From assembly GCF_022206305.1 (NCBI RefSeq), contig NZ_JAKOIW010000021.1:1-64000 (forward strand): DNA of 64,000 nucleotides. The letters are read 5' to 3'. Below are positions 18,974 through 27,560 of this stretch, one piece after another (positions within the stretch are counted from its first letter, which is position 1; the number at the start of each line of letters is the position of its first letter). Made by a program: the position numbers and the translations under genes. The notes below the pieces were generated by a model. It was given only the letters and a program-made list of their open reading frames with translations. It did not search any database and had not been told where the DNA came from. This DNA comes from Gordonia sp. 'Campus'. GTDB lineage: Bacteria > Actinomycetota > Actinomycetes > Mycobacteriales > Mycobacteriaceae.

Positions 18974-19046
18974 CGAGACCGGCAGTCGACACGACCGCAC
19001 CCACCGACCCCCGGCCGCCATCTTTCAAGGGACTGTCTGAGCAGAC

Positions 19047-19955
19047 ATGCGAGCGAATTTCATCATCAGCGAAGTTCTCCACGGACTCCGCCGCAACGCG
19101 ACCATGACCATCGCGATGATCATCACCACGGCGATCACGCTGGGTATGTTCGGCGGCGGTCTGTTGGTGATCCAGATGGCGGACAAGAGCCAGCAGATCT
19201 TCCTCGACCGGGTGGAGATGGAGTTCTACCTCAACCCCGAGGTGACCGAACGGGATCCGCAGTGTGAGTCCGACCCGTGCGCCCAACTGCGCAGGGGCCT
19301 GGAGAACGAACCGGGCGTCACATCGGTGACCTACCTCGACAAGGACGAGGCATACAAGCGGGCCAAGGAGATCTTCGCCAACAACCCCGACCTCGCCGAG
19401 AACATCGTCGAAGGCACACTGCCGGCCTCGCTGCGCGTCCGGGTGTCGGATCCGGCTCAGTTCGACGCGGTGTTGACCAAGTACGCCACTCGAAAAGACC
19501 TGGGCGTGGACGCCTTCAAGGACGACCGCAAGCTCGTGCAACGCATCTTCAGCGTTCTCGACGGCGTGCGCAACGCGACGTTCGCGATCGCCTCCGTCCT
19601 CGCGATCGCCGCGATCCTGCTGATCATCAACACCGTTCAGATCGCGGCGTTCACCAGACGGACCGAGGTGTCGATCATGCGTCTGGTGGGCGCCACCCGG
19701 TGGTATACGCAGTTGCCGTTCTTGCTGGAGGCGGTGGTGTCTGCCTTTGTCGGTTCGGTGCTCGCCATCGGCGGGTTGCTCCTGGCCAAGAAGTTCTTCT
19801 TCGACAACGCGTTACGCGAGTTGTACGGGGTCAGCTTCTTCGCCCGGATCGAGGTCACCGACGTGTTGTTCGTCGCGCCGTGGCTGGTGCTCGGCGGAAT
19901 TGTGTTGGCGGGCGCCACCGCATATGTCACGCTTCGTGTCTACGTTCGGGAATGA
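19047..19955 (+). CDS. ftsX: Cell division membrane protein FtsX
   Basis: A 302-residue permease-like partner of FtsE. It has the usual layout: cytoplasmic N-tail, first helix (about 20-42), a large extracellular loop (about 43-170), and three further helices (about 175-200, 225-250, 270-295). The loop contains two Cys in CESDPC, probably a disulfide, and is the part that contacts hydrolases such as RipC in mycobacteria. The C-terminal region has EVSIMRLVGATRWYTQLPF, a family signature. Confidence 0.95.
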   Translation: MRANFIISEVLHGLRRNATMTIAMIITTAITLGMFGGGLLVIQMADKSQQIFLDRVEMEFYLNPEVTERDPQCESDPCAQLRRGLENEPGVTSVTYLDKDEAYKRAKEIFANNPDLAENIVEGTLPASLRVRVSDPAQFDAVLTKYATRKDLGVDAFKDDRKLVQRIFSVLDGVRNATFAIASVLAIAAILLIINTVQIAAFTRRTEVSIMRLVGATRWYTQLPFLLEAVVSAFVGSVLAIGGLLLAKKFFFDNALRELYGVSFFARIEVTDVLFVAPWLVLGGIVLAGATAYVTLRVYVRE

Positions 19956-20027
19956 TCTGTCGGTCCCGGCGGTTTCAGACATTCGCGGTCGACGACAGGG
20001 CCCACTGCAAGGCGAGGAGGTGAGTGC

Positions 20028-20504
20028 ATGCCGAAGGAAAAAGGACGCAATGTGATTGCGTCAAACCGCAAGGCGCGGCACAACTATGCCATTCTCGACG
20101 TCTACGAGGCCGGGATCGTGCTGGTCGGCACCGAGGTCAAGAGTCTGCGCGCGGGAAAGGCATCGCTGGTCGATGCCTTCGCGACGATCGACGACGGCGA
20201 GGTGTGGCTGCATGCGCTCCACATCGCCGAGTACGGCAACGGATCGTGGACCAATCACTCCGTCCGTCGTAAGCGCAAGCTGCTCATGCACCGGCGGGAG
20301 ATCGACAACCTCGTCGGCAAGATCCGCGACGGCAACCTCACTCTGGTGCCGCTGTCGATGTACTTCAACGACGGCAAGGTGAAGGTCGAGCTCGCCCTGG
20401 CCCGCGGTAAGCAGGCCCATGACAAGCGCCAGGACATCGCCAAGCGCACCGCGCAGCGGGAGGTCGAGCGCGAGGTCGGTCGTCGGGTCAAGGGAATGGG
20501 TTGA
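20028..20504 (+). CDS. smpB: SsrA-binding protein SmpB
   Basis: A 158-residue SmpB, which delivers tmRNA to stalled ribosomes in trans-translation. Signatures are [31 protein letters not shown] and the basic C-terminal tail ending in [13 protein letters not shown] before the ATG is a good ribosome binding site. The tmRNA gene lies 700 bases downstream, a common linkage. Confidence 0.97.
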   Translation: MPKEKGRNVIASNRKARHNYAILDVYEAGIVLVGTEVKSLRAGKASLVDAFATIDDGEVWLHALHIAEYGNGSWTNHSVRRKRKLLMHRREIDNLVGKIRDGNLTLVPLSMYFNDGKVKVELALARGKQAHDKRQDIAKRTAQREVEREVGRRVKGMG

Positions 20505-20505
20505 G

Positions 20506-21048
20506 TCAGGTTCCGGTCTGACCCTGCTCCTGTGACGGCGCCCCGGGCGGCGTGCCCTGGCCGTCCTTCTCGCCGGAGTCAGAGCCGGAGTCGGAGCCGC
20601 CCTCGCTGTCCCGGTCCTGCCGTCCCGGCAGGCCCATCTGTGGTCCACCCATGTGGGGCCCGCCTCCCATTCCGGGTCCGTTCCCGCCCTGCTGCCAGAC
20701 GGCGGCCGGTGCGGGACGCTCGGACGTCGTGTCACCGGTGATGTAGCCGGCCCCGAAACCCAGCGCGCCCGCGACGATGGCCAGTCCGGCCGCCCCGGCG
20801 ATCAGGGCCGAGCGTGCCGGCGCGGTTTTCGGCGCAACCGGGTGGGATTCGACGACGGGCGGTTGTGCGGCCGTGGTGTCGGGTGCCCGGTCCGGGTGCG
20901 GGTCGGCCCCGGGAGTCATGGGCGTGGTCGTTGTGTCGTCGGGTGTGGGCGGTGCAGGTGGGGTGCTGTCGGGTTCGTGTCCGCCAGGGGTCGGGGAGGT
21001 CATCTCGGTCTCGCTCTCGTCGGTCGGCCGAAGTCCGTTTCGGCTCAC
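20506..21048 (-). CDS. Low-complexity single-pass membrane protein
   Basis: A 180-residue protein with a Pro/Thr/Asp-rich cytoplasmic part (1-80), one helix (about 81-104), and a Gly/Met/Pro-rich outer tail around GPGMGGGPHMGG with an acidic Ser-Asp stretch after it. I do not recognise a family. GTG at 21048 was chosen because GGAG lies 5 bases upstream; an ATG 15 codons later is also possible. It is convergent with smpB, only one base separating the two stops. Confidence 0.6.
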   Translation of the reverse strand: MSRNGLRPTDESETEMTSPTPGGHEPDSTPPAPPTPDDTTTTPMTPGADPHPDRAPDTTAAQPPVVESHPVAPKTAPARSALIAGAAGLAIVAGALGFGAGYITGDTTSERPAPAAVWQQGGNGPGMGGGPHMGGPQMGLPGRQDRDSEGGSDSGSDSGEKDGQGTPPGAPSQEQGQTGT

Positions 21049-21199
21049 GAGGTCTCCACGATCCCGGTGGTGTCTTGGGTGAGGCTGGCGAGAAGCTGTG
21101 AACTCGCTGGTGGTGGCGGCGAGCGGTAATGGGAATGAACTCTGGGGAACGAGTTGTTAGACTGAAGTGCTCGCTGACTCCGGTCGGCGGGTCCTACTC

Positions 21200-21570
21200 G
21201 GGGCTGATCGGTTTCGACTTCGTGCGTCGAGATAGGGGAAGCGTGTCGGTGCAGGCTGGAGACCACCGTGAGCGTCGCAGCAACCAATTAAGCGCCGATT
21301 CCAATCAGCGCGACTACGCCCTCGCTGCCTAAGTAGCGCCGGCTAGTCTGTCGGCCCGGGTTATGCTCCCAGACCCGGATGCCGGCATCATCTATGGGAG
21401 CTCACCGTCCTCGCCGGTCGCGGGTGAGGTCGGAACACCAAACAGCGACTGGGATCGTCATCTCGGCTTGTTCGCGTGACCGAGAGATCCAAGTAGAGAC
21501 ATAGCGGACTGCACACGGAGAAGCCCTAACAACACGACGGAGGACCCGGGTTCAATTCCCGGCAGCTCCA
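21200..21570 (+). ncRNA. ssrA: Transfer-messenger RNA (tmRNA)
   Basis: About 371 bases with a tRNA-like end: GGGGCTGATC at the 5' end pairs with the final CAGCTCC, and the T-arm GGGTTCAATTCCC lies just before it. The tag reading frame GCC GAT TCC ... GCT GCC TAA (21294-21332) encodes ADSNQRDYALAA, a typical actinobacterial degradation tag. CCA is not encoded. It works with SmpB to free stalled ribosomes. Confidence 0.96.
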
Positions 21571-21578
21571 CGACACAG

Positions 21579-21606
21579 CGCCCCACCTGGTCCGCCAGGT
21601 GGGGCG
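21579..21606 (+). terminator. ssrA terminator
   Basis: A perfect 12-base stem, CGCCCCACCTGG (21579-21590) with CCAGGTGGGGCG (21595-21606), closes a TCCG loop and is followed by TTGTCTT. It lies 9 bases after the tmRNA 3' end. Confidence 0.92.
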
Positions 21607-21650
21607 TTGTCTTGGCGCGGTAACGCGGGGGCATCGGTAGCGTGGCCGCC

Positions 21651-22259
21651 ATGCTTGTCTGGATCAACGGGGCATTCGGCGCCGGCAAGACGCATACCGC
21701 GCATGAACTCCACCGGCGGTTGGCGAGTTCGCATGTGGCCGATCCCGAACTCATCGGGTTCGCTATCCACCGGATGCTGCCGTCGTCGGAGCGAAAAGAC
21801 TTCCAAGACCGCCCGCAGTGGCGAGCGGCCGTCGTCGAGACTTTGGTACAGGCCGAGCGTGTGTCTGACGGTCCGGTGATCGTCCCGATGACACTGGTCG
21901 ACGACCGCTATTTCGACGAGATCGTCGGGGGATTACAAGCACGTGGAGTCGATGTCCGTCACTACGCACTGACGGCGTCGAGCGAGACAATCAGACGGCG
22001 GCTGCGTACCCGCGCCGGAGCGGTGTTCGGGCGGGTCATGGGTATGGATGAAACCTGGGCGATGCAACAGACCGAGCGATGTGTCGCCGCATTGGCCGGG
22101 GACAGATACGCGACGCACATCTCCAACGACGCCAGGTCGCTCGACGACGTAGTCGAGGACATCGCAGCCCACGCGGGACTGGACCTCATCCGGCCGCGAC
22201 CCCAGAGGATTCGAGCGTTGCAGCGTCGAGTCGCGGTGTCGATCGCGCACATTCGGTAA
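21651..22259 (+). CDS. tmrB: TmrB-like P-loop protein (tunicamycin-resistance family)
   Basis: A 202-residue small P-loop ATPase/kinase-like protein. Walker A is WINGAFGAGKT at the extreme N-terminus. The order of features (HELHRRL, DPELIGFAIHRMLP, VPMTLVDDRYFDEIV, RLRTRAG, ending SIAHIR) follows Bacillus subtilis TmrB almost throughout. TmrB confers tunicamycin resistance, apparently by binding the drug at the membrane. Whether this homologue does so is inference. It sits directly downstream of ssrA and seems to be a single-gene unit. An in-frame GTG 3 codons upstream is an alternative start. Confidence 0.8.
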   Translation: MLVWINGAFGAGKTHTAHELHRRLASSHVADPELIGFAIHRMLPSSERKDFQDRPQWRAAVVETLVQAERVSDGPVIVPMTLVDDRYFDEIVGGLQARGVDVRHYALTASSETIRRRLRTRAGAVFGRVMGMDETWAMQQTERCVAALAGDRYATHISNDARSLDDVVEDIAAHAGLDLIRPRPQRIRALQRRVAVSIAHIR

Positions 22260-22266
22260 GCGCCGG

Positions 22267-23142
22267 TCACACCCTCAGCGCGTCAGCCGCGGCACTCTCG
22301 CGCCGCCTGCGTCGCGTGGTGATGACGCCGTGGCCGGGGCTGAAGAGGTACACACCGAAGAACGCGATGCCCTGGACCAGTACGACCATCCCGCCGGGCG
22401 AGGTGTCCTGGTAGTAGGAGACGTACAGGCCGATGACACCGCAGATCGCGGAGATCGCTGGCGCGAGCAGCAGCATCCGGCTGAACCGATCGGTGAGCAG
22501 GCGGGCGGTGGCACCCGGGATGATCAGCATCGCCACCACCAGCACGATGCCGACCACCTGCAGCGCGGTGACGGCGGTCAGCGCGAGAAGGGCGAGGAGG
22601 CCGGCGCCCAGCAGACGCGGGCTCAAGCCGATGGCGAAGGCGTGCGTCGGGTCGAAGGCGTACAGGGTGAAGTCGCGTCGTTTCAGCAGGAGCAGCACGG
22701 CGACGATCGCGCCGAGGATGGCGATCTGTACGAGGTCCGAGGTGGAGACGCCCAGCAGGTTGCCGAAGATGATGTGGTTGAGGTCGGTCTGGCTCGGCGT
22801 CACCGAGATCAACACCAGTCCCAGCGCGAAGAGCGTCGTGAAGACGATGCCGATCGCGGCGTCTTCCTTGATGCGACCGCCGTCGCGGACCGCGCCGATC
22901 AGGGCGACGGCCACGAACCCGAAGACCACCGCGCCGACGGCGAACGGGATTCCCGCGATATAGGCGAGAACCACGCCCGGGAGCACCGCGTGTGAGACGG
23001 CGTCGCCCATGAGCGACCAGCCGATCAGCACGAGCCAGCACGACAACAGCGCGCACACGACCGAGGAGATGAGCGTCGCCCACAGGGCACGGGTCATGAA
23101 CGCATAGGCGAACGGGTCGAGGAGAAGGTCGATGACGTTCAC
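22267..23142 (-). CDS. Metal ABC transporter permease (ZnuB/MntB family)
   Basis: A 291-residue integral membrane subunit with about eight helices. Family signatures are LIGWSLMGDAVSHAVLPGVVLAY and FTLYAFDPTHAFAIGL. It is the channel of a Mn/Zn/Fe uptake system with the ATPase and binding protein encoded just upstream. Its start overlaps the ATPase stop by ATGA (23139-23142). Confidence 0.93.
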   Translation of the reverse strand: MNVIDLLLDPFAYAFMTRALWATLISSVVCALLSCWLVLIGWSLMGDAVSHAVLPGVVLAYIAGIPFAVGAVVFGFVAVALIGAVRDGGRIKEDAAIGIVFTTLFALGLVLISVTPSQTDLNHIIFGNLLGVSTSDLVQIAILGAIVAVLLLLKRRDFTLYAFDPTHAFAIGLSPRLLGAGLLALLALTAVTALQVVGIVLVVAMLIIPGATARLLTDRFSRMLLLAPAISAICGVIGLYVSYYQDTSPGGMVVLVQGIAFFGVYLFSPGHGVITTRRRRRESAAADALRV

Positions 23143-23936
23143 GATGCTTCTTCCTCCCGGCGATCGAGTGGGGGCAGATCGGCGATGGGTCGGGCGAGGG
23201 GGTCGAGCCCGAAGGCGCGCACGAGATTGTCGGTGGTGATCACCTCGGTGGGGCGCCCCTGCGCGATCACCCTGCGCATCAACAGGATTGCTTCGTCGGC
23301 AAGCTCCGGCAGAACCTGGAGGTCATGGGTGGACACCAGGATCGTCGTCCCGGCCTCGGCGAGTTCGCGCAGCAGTGCGGTGATGGTGGCCTCGGTGCGT
23401 TTGTCGACGCCGGCGAACGGCTCGTCGAGGAGCAGGATCGACGCCTCCTGCGCGATCCCGCGCGCGACGAACGCCCGCTTGCGCTGCCCCCCGGACAGCT
23501 GGCCGATCTGCCGGTCGGCGAAGTCACCGAGCTCGACGCGCGCGAGTGCTTCGTCGACGGCGTCGTGGTCGGCGCGCCGCGGGCGTCGGGTGAACCCGAG
23601 GTGGCCGTAGCGGCCGGTCATGACGACGTCGCGCACCGAGATCGGGAAACTCCAGTCGATGTCCTCCGACTGTGGCACGTAGCCGAGGACGCCTGCGCGG
23701 CGCGCGGCGGCCGGCGTCCGGCCCCCGAGACGGACGGTTCCGGTGGTCGGGGTCACCGACCCGACGATTGTCTTGAACAGCGTCGACTTGCCCGAGCCGT
23801 TCATGCCGACGAGTCCGCAGATCCGGCCGGTCGGGACCCGGACCGATGCGTGGTCGAGGGCGAGGATGTCGCCGTATCGGACGGTGACGTCGTCGACTTC
23901 GATGGCGTGATCGGTCTGGGCAGGCGTCGCGGTCAT
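23139..23936 (-). CDS. Metal ABC transporter ATP-binding protein
   Basis: A 265-residue ATPase of the metal importer. Walker A is GMNGSGKST, signature LSGGQRKR, Walker B ILLLDEPFAGVD, and switch His in VSTHDL. QSEDIDWSFPISVRDVVMTG is typical of manganese/zinc transporters. The ATG overlaps the stop of the binding-protein gene (ATGA). The open frame runs far upstream inside that gene, so only this start makes sense. Confidence 0.93.
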   Translation of the reverse strand: MTATPAQTDHAIEVDDVTVRYGDILALDHASVRVPTGRICGLVGMNGSGKSTLFKTIVGSVTPTTGTVRLGGRTPAAARRAGVLGYVPQSEDIDWSFPISVRDVVMTGRYGHLGFTRRPRRADHDAVDEALARVELGDFADRQIGQLSGGQRKRAFVARGIAQEASILLLDEPFAGVDKRTEATITALLRELAEAGTTILVSTHDLQVLPELADEAILLMRRVIAQGRPTEVITTDNLVRAFGLDPLARPIADLPPLDRREEEAS

Positions 23937-24856
23937 GTGTTGCTCCCGGTCAGGCCCGACACGATGGTCGCGACGTCGTGGCGGATGAGGTCGAGGTAGG
24001 TGGGCACGGGTCCGTCGGCTTCGGAGAGCGAATCGACGTACAGCGTTCCGCCGAACCGCGCGTCGGTCGCGTTGACCACCTGCTTCATCGGGGCGTCGGA
24101 GACGGTGGACTCGCAAAAGACGGCCGGCACTTTGTTCGCCCGGACGAAGTCGATGGTCGCGGCGACCTGCTGCGGCGTCGCCTGCTGTTCGGCGTTGACC
24201 GGCCAGATGTACCGCTCGGTGAGACCCGCGTCGCGGGCCAGGTAGGAGAATGCGCCTTCGCAGGTGACGAGTGCGCGCTCGTTGGCGGGCAACGCGTCGA
24301 GCGCGGTGGTGAGGTCGCTCTGGACCCGCTGCAGTTGCTTCTTGTAGGCGGCGGCATTCGATTCGAAGGTGGCGGCACCGTCGGGGTCGAGCTCGCTGAA
24401 CGCCGCCACCATGTTGTCGACGTAGATCTGCACGTTCACCGGACTCATCCACGCATGCGGATTCGGTTTGCCCGCATAGGCATCCGACGCGATGTCGATC
24501 GGTTCGACGCCTTCGCTGACGACGACGTGCCGGACGTCGAGGTCGTCGACGAACTGCGCGAACCAGGCTTCGAGATTCAGTCCGTTGTCGATGACGAGCG
24601 AGGCGGTCGCGGCGCGGCGGATGTCGCCGGGGGTGGGCTCGTAGCCGTGGATCTCGGCGCCCGGCTTGGTGATCGACTCGACCGTCAGCCGATCACCCGC
24701 GACCTCGGACGCGATGTCGGCGAGCACGGTGAACGTGGTGAGCACGACTTTCTCATCGGGCAACCGGCTCGACAGTGTGCAGCCCGCGACGACCGTGGCC
24801 ACGGCAGCCAGCAGCGCACCGAGCGAGACGATACGACGACGGGCAGGCTTGGGCAT
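23933..24856 (-). CDS. Metal-binding lipoprotein of ABC importer (MntA/PsaA-like)
   Basis: A 307-residue cluster A-1 substrate-binding lipoprotein. The signal peptide ends in a lipobox VVAGC (Cys26). Metal ligands can be placed at His70 (GAEIHGYEPTPGD), His134 (NPHAWMSP), Glu200 (CEGAFSYL) and Asp275 (YVDS). His-His-Glu-Asp is the set of the Mn-binding PsaA/MntA proteins, so manganese is the likeliest metal, though zinc is possible. It is first in a three-gene overlapping operon and appears leaderless, with an operator-like repeat in its promoter. Confidence 0.92.
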   Translation of the reverse strand: MPKPARRRIVSLGALLAAVATVVAGCTLSSRLPDEKVVLTTFTVLADIASEVAGDRLTVESITKPGAEIHGYEPTPGDIRRAATASLVIDNGLNLEAWFAQFVDDLDVRHVVVSEGVEPIDIASDAYAGKPNPHAWMSPVNVQIYVDNMVAAFSELDPDGAATFESNAAAYKKQLQRVQSDLTTALDALPANERALVTCEGAFSYLARDAGLTERYIWPVNAEQQATPQQVAATIDFVRANKVPAVFCESTVSDAPMKQVVNATDARFGGTLYVDSLSEADGPVPTYLDLIRHDVATIVSGLTGSNT

Positions 24857-24862
24857 GCCGAC

Positions 24863-24886
24863 ACTATAGTTTCGGTGACCCGAACT
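24863..24886 (-). promoter_or_regulatory. Leaderless promoter and operator of the metal importer operon
   Basis: On the minus strand TATAGT (24868-24863) lies exactly 6 bases before the ATG, which predicts transcription from the start codon itself. A 19-base imperfect palindrome (24868-24886), plus strand AGTTTCGGTGACCCGAACT, has 7 of 9 pairs matching and fills the region just upstream of and touching the -10. This is where a metal repressor of the DtxR/MntR type would act; the protein is not identified here. Confidence 0.55.
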
Positions 24887-24926
24887 TTCTAGTCAGGTGG
24901 TTCTGAGCGCACAGCACCGGCGGAGA

Positions 24927-25565
24927 TCACCGGCGAATCGCCAGGAGATGGAACTCGGCGAAGCGGTGACTGTCGTCGGCGCGCTTCACGGTCCGCCACT
25001 CCTCGTCGAAACCGGCGTCGGCCAGCGCCGCCGCCATCCGATCCGGGTGCCAGCGCCACGCGGGTGCCACGCGATGATCGAACTCGACGACCTCGCCCGC
25101 GTCGGTGGTCTGTCCCGCGATCAGCACGACGCCGCCGGGCCTCATTCGAGTGGCCCAGCCATGGAGAATGCCCGGGACGGATTCGGGCAGCACATGAATC
25201 AGGCTGAAACGCGCGACGATTGCCGCGATGTCGATGTCGTCGAGCTCGGGCGATCTCAGCCGTGCATCGTCGAGGACAAAGCGAAGGCGGGGATGCGACG
25301 ACCTAGCGATCCGCACCATCTCCGTACTCGGATCGGCGCCGATGACATCGAGACCCGCGGCGGCCAGTTCCGCCGTCACACCGCCCGGCCCGCAGCCCAC
25401 GTCGAGCACGGTTCCGGGCACGCCGCTCCCGCGGACATGGTCGACGAAGGCCTCGATGACGTGACGCTGCAGAGTGTTGGAGAACGGTGACGGGAACGTC
25501 GCGGCGTACAGTTCGGCGAGCGCGTCGTACCCGGGTTGCAAACCGTCCTCGTCGGCCGAACTCAT
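24927..25565 (-). CDS. Class I SAM-dependent methyltransferase
   Basis: A 212-residue methyltransferase. Motif I is VLDVGCGPGGVTAEL, followed by the acidic motif II in VIGADPSTEMVRIAR and a motif around VARFSLIHVLPE. Its ATG overlaps the stop of the ABC permease upstream (ATGA), so it belongs to the ABC operon. The substrate is unknown; a natural product or lipid handled by the exporter is possible but unproven. Confidence 0.87.
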   Translation of the reverse strand: MSSADEDGLQPGYDALAELYAATFPSPFSNTLQRHVIEAFVDHVRGSGVPGTVLDVGCGPGGVTAELAAAGLDVIGADPSTEMVRIARSSHPRLRFVLDDARLRSPELDDIDIAAIVARFSLIHVLPESVPGILHGWATRMRPGGVVLIAGQTTDAGEVVEFDHRVAPAWRWHPDRMAAALADAGFDEEWRTVKRADDSHRFAEFHLLAIRR

Positions 25566-26704
25566 GCGATCCGGACGCCGCGCGGGAGTTTGCCTGCCGG
25601 GATTCGGAGACGACGTGCTGCGACAACGTATCCGAGCCCGCCGAACACCAGGTAGATCCCGAGGCCGACGAACCATGAGTGGCCCATCTCGGACGTCTCG
25701 TGGGCTGCTTCACGGGCGCGATGTCCCGAGCGGTCGCCCTCGTCGACGTAGCCGTAGGAGAAACCGTAGGAGATGTCGGCACACGTCCGCGGGCCGATGT
25801 AGGGACCCGCCCGCACCGCCGACAGTGTCCGCGAGATCTCCTGGGCTGCCGTGCTGTCGGAGGTTCTCAGCGGGTTCTCCGGTGGCGAGGACACGGCGTC
25901 GGCCACGATGAAGAACGGGTTCGGGGCCAGGAGCCACCAGATGCGTTCGTGGTGATGGAACTCTTCGTCGCGGGTGACCTCCCGGCACGTCCAGGTCGGG
26001 GTGGGGCTCGATGGATCGGTCACCGCCGTGTCGGTGCGAACCACCGAATGCGTCTGCGCGACCGTCGGATACAGGAGTCCGAAGGCGACCGGCAGGCCGA
26101 GGAGGAGGAAGAAGACGGCCGATTGGGTCAACACCGCGGAACCCGCCGGTCGCGCCGTCACCGCGGAGAATCCGAGTCCGATTCCCGCGTAGCAGGCGAA
26201 GATCAGTGCCAGGACGATCGTGCCGAGCACACCGCGCCAGATCGGTTGGGGCGCTTCGATCACTCCCCAGATCAGATACGGGGCGGCGACGGCGACCAAG
26301 GCCAACCCCGCCACCCAACTCCCGATGAGCTTGCCGAGCGCCAGTTGCCAGTTGCCGATCGCAGTGTCCTGGACCACGGCCAGGGTTGCGTCCTTGCGGT
26401 CCCCGTTGATCGTCGTCGCCGCCAGCGTCGGCGCCACGATGATCCCGAGCAACAACAGGAATCCGACCAGGAGTCCGTACAGATTCGACGCCCAGCCGGT
26501 GTAGGTCCCGCCGAACACTCCCACGGCCAGGTACATCGATCCGAAGACCGCCAGCGAGGTCACGACGAAGGCGACGACCAGCGTGGCCTTCCACCTCGTC
26601 GTCCGGAGCCGCTGGCGCAGTTCGAGTTCGACGATGACCCCGACCATGCGCCACCAGCCGGTGAATGACGTGCGCGACGATGGCGCGTCGAGTTGCGTGA
26701 TCAT
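25562..26704 (-). CDS. ABC-2 type exporter permease
   Basis: A 380-residue membrane protein with about six helices and a large loop (about 215-330) between the fourth or fifth and last helices. This fits ABC-2 exporter permeases. The loop has Cys residues in TWTCREV and RTCADISYG, possibly a disulfide. The start overlaps the ATPase stop (ATGA), and its stop overlaps the methyltransferase start. The cargo is unknown. Confidence 0.85.
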   Translation of the reverse strand: MITQLDAPSSRTSFTGWWRMVGVIVELELRQRLRTTRWKATLVVAFVVTSLAVFGSMYLAVGVFGGTYTGWASNLYGLLVGFLLLLGIIVAPTLAATTINGDRKDATLAVVQDTAIGNWQLALGKLIGSWVAGLALVAVAAPYLIWGVIEAPQPIWRGVLGTIVLALIFACYAGIGLGFSAVTARPAGSAVLTQSAVFFLLLGLPVAFGLLYPTVAQTHSVVRTDTAVTDPSSPTPTWTCREVTRDEEFHHHERIWWLLAPNPFFIVADAVSSPPENPLRTSDSTAAQEISRTLSAVRAGPYIGPRTCADISYGFSYGYVDEGDRSGHRAREAAHETSEMGHSWFVGLGIYLVFGGLGYVVAARRLRIPAGKLPRGVRIA

Positions 26705-27540
26705 CGGCGCTCCGGGCCGAGTGCGAGGTAGGCGTCTTCGATGCCGGTGGACACGGGAGCGAATTCGCTGACCGCGGCCCCGGAGGACACCAGTTGTGCA
26801 AGGTGACGCGCGGCGTCGGACTCGTCGTCGAAACGGACGTCCCGCGCCTGCCCGGGAGGCTGCCCCACGAGTCGGATGCGCCATACTCCGCCGGCCGCGC
26901 CCTGCGGGGCGTGGGTCCGGCCCTCGGTCATCAGCACGACGTCGTCGACCATCTCCTCCAGCTCGGACAGAATGTGCGACGACACGAGGATCGAGCACCC
27001 GTCGTCGGCGAGGCGGCGCAACTGACTGCGCAGGTCCATCCGCGACCGCGGGTCCATGCCGGACGCCGGCTCGTCGAGCAGGAGGATGCGGGGCCGGTGC
27101 ACCAAGGCGCGGGCAAAGCCGAGTCGCTGTTTCTGGCCGCGCGACAACTCGTGTGCCGGCCGCGTCGCGAGATCGGTCAGGTGGACCAACTCGAGGAGTT
27201 CAGCGGCGCGTTGCCGAGCCTGGGTGGTGGGCATTCCGTAGAGCTTGGCGAACGTCGTCAGGATCTCGTGCGCCGTGAGGCTCTCCCAGGTGCCGAAGAT
27301 GTCCGGCATCCACCCGGTCAGCCGACGCATGTCGGTCGGCTGAACCGGGGCGTCGTCGACCGTGATCGTGCCGGTGTCGGGGGCGAGCAGGCCGGCGAGG
27401 AGCAGGAGCAGAGTCGTCTTGCCCGCCCCGTTGGGGCCGACGAGGCCGGTGATCCTGCCGGATCTGAGTTCGAGGCTCGCATCGGCGACGGCGGTGTGCC
27501 GACCGAAGGTGCGCGAGAGCCCGGTCGCGACCAGTGACAT
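26701..27540 (-). CDS. ABC exporter ATP-binding protein
   Basis: A 279-residue ABC ATPase of the drug/lipid exporter type. Walker A is GPNGAGKTT, Walker B ILLLDEPASGMDP, and switch His in VSSHILSE. The signature is LSRGQKQR, with Arg replacing the usual first Gly. The C-terminal extension (about 200-279) is typical of ABC-2 exporters. It is first in a fully overlapping three-gene operon with permease and methyltransferase. Confidence 0.9.
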   Translation of the reverse strand: MSLVATGLSRTFGRHTAVADASLELRSGRITGLVGPNGAGKTTLLLLLAGLLAPDTGTITVDDAPVQPTDMRRLTGWMPDIFGTWESLTAHEILTTFAKLYGMPTTQARQRAAELLELVHLTDLATRPAHELSRGQKQRLGFARALVHRPRILLLDEPASGMDPRSRMDLRSQLRRLADDGCSILVSSHILSELEEMVDDVVLMTEGRTHAPQGAAGGVWRIRLVGQPPGQARDVRFDDESDAARHLAQLVSSGAAVSEFAPVSTGIEDAYLALGPERR

Positions 27541-27560
27541 GCCTCGACCGTAGCCGAGAG

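Noticed and set aside
21129-21332. A 67-codon protein gene overlapping ssrA
   Set aside because: Its last 12 codons are the tmRNA tag; the rest is tmRNA and upstream DNA.
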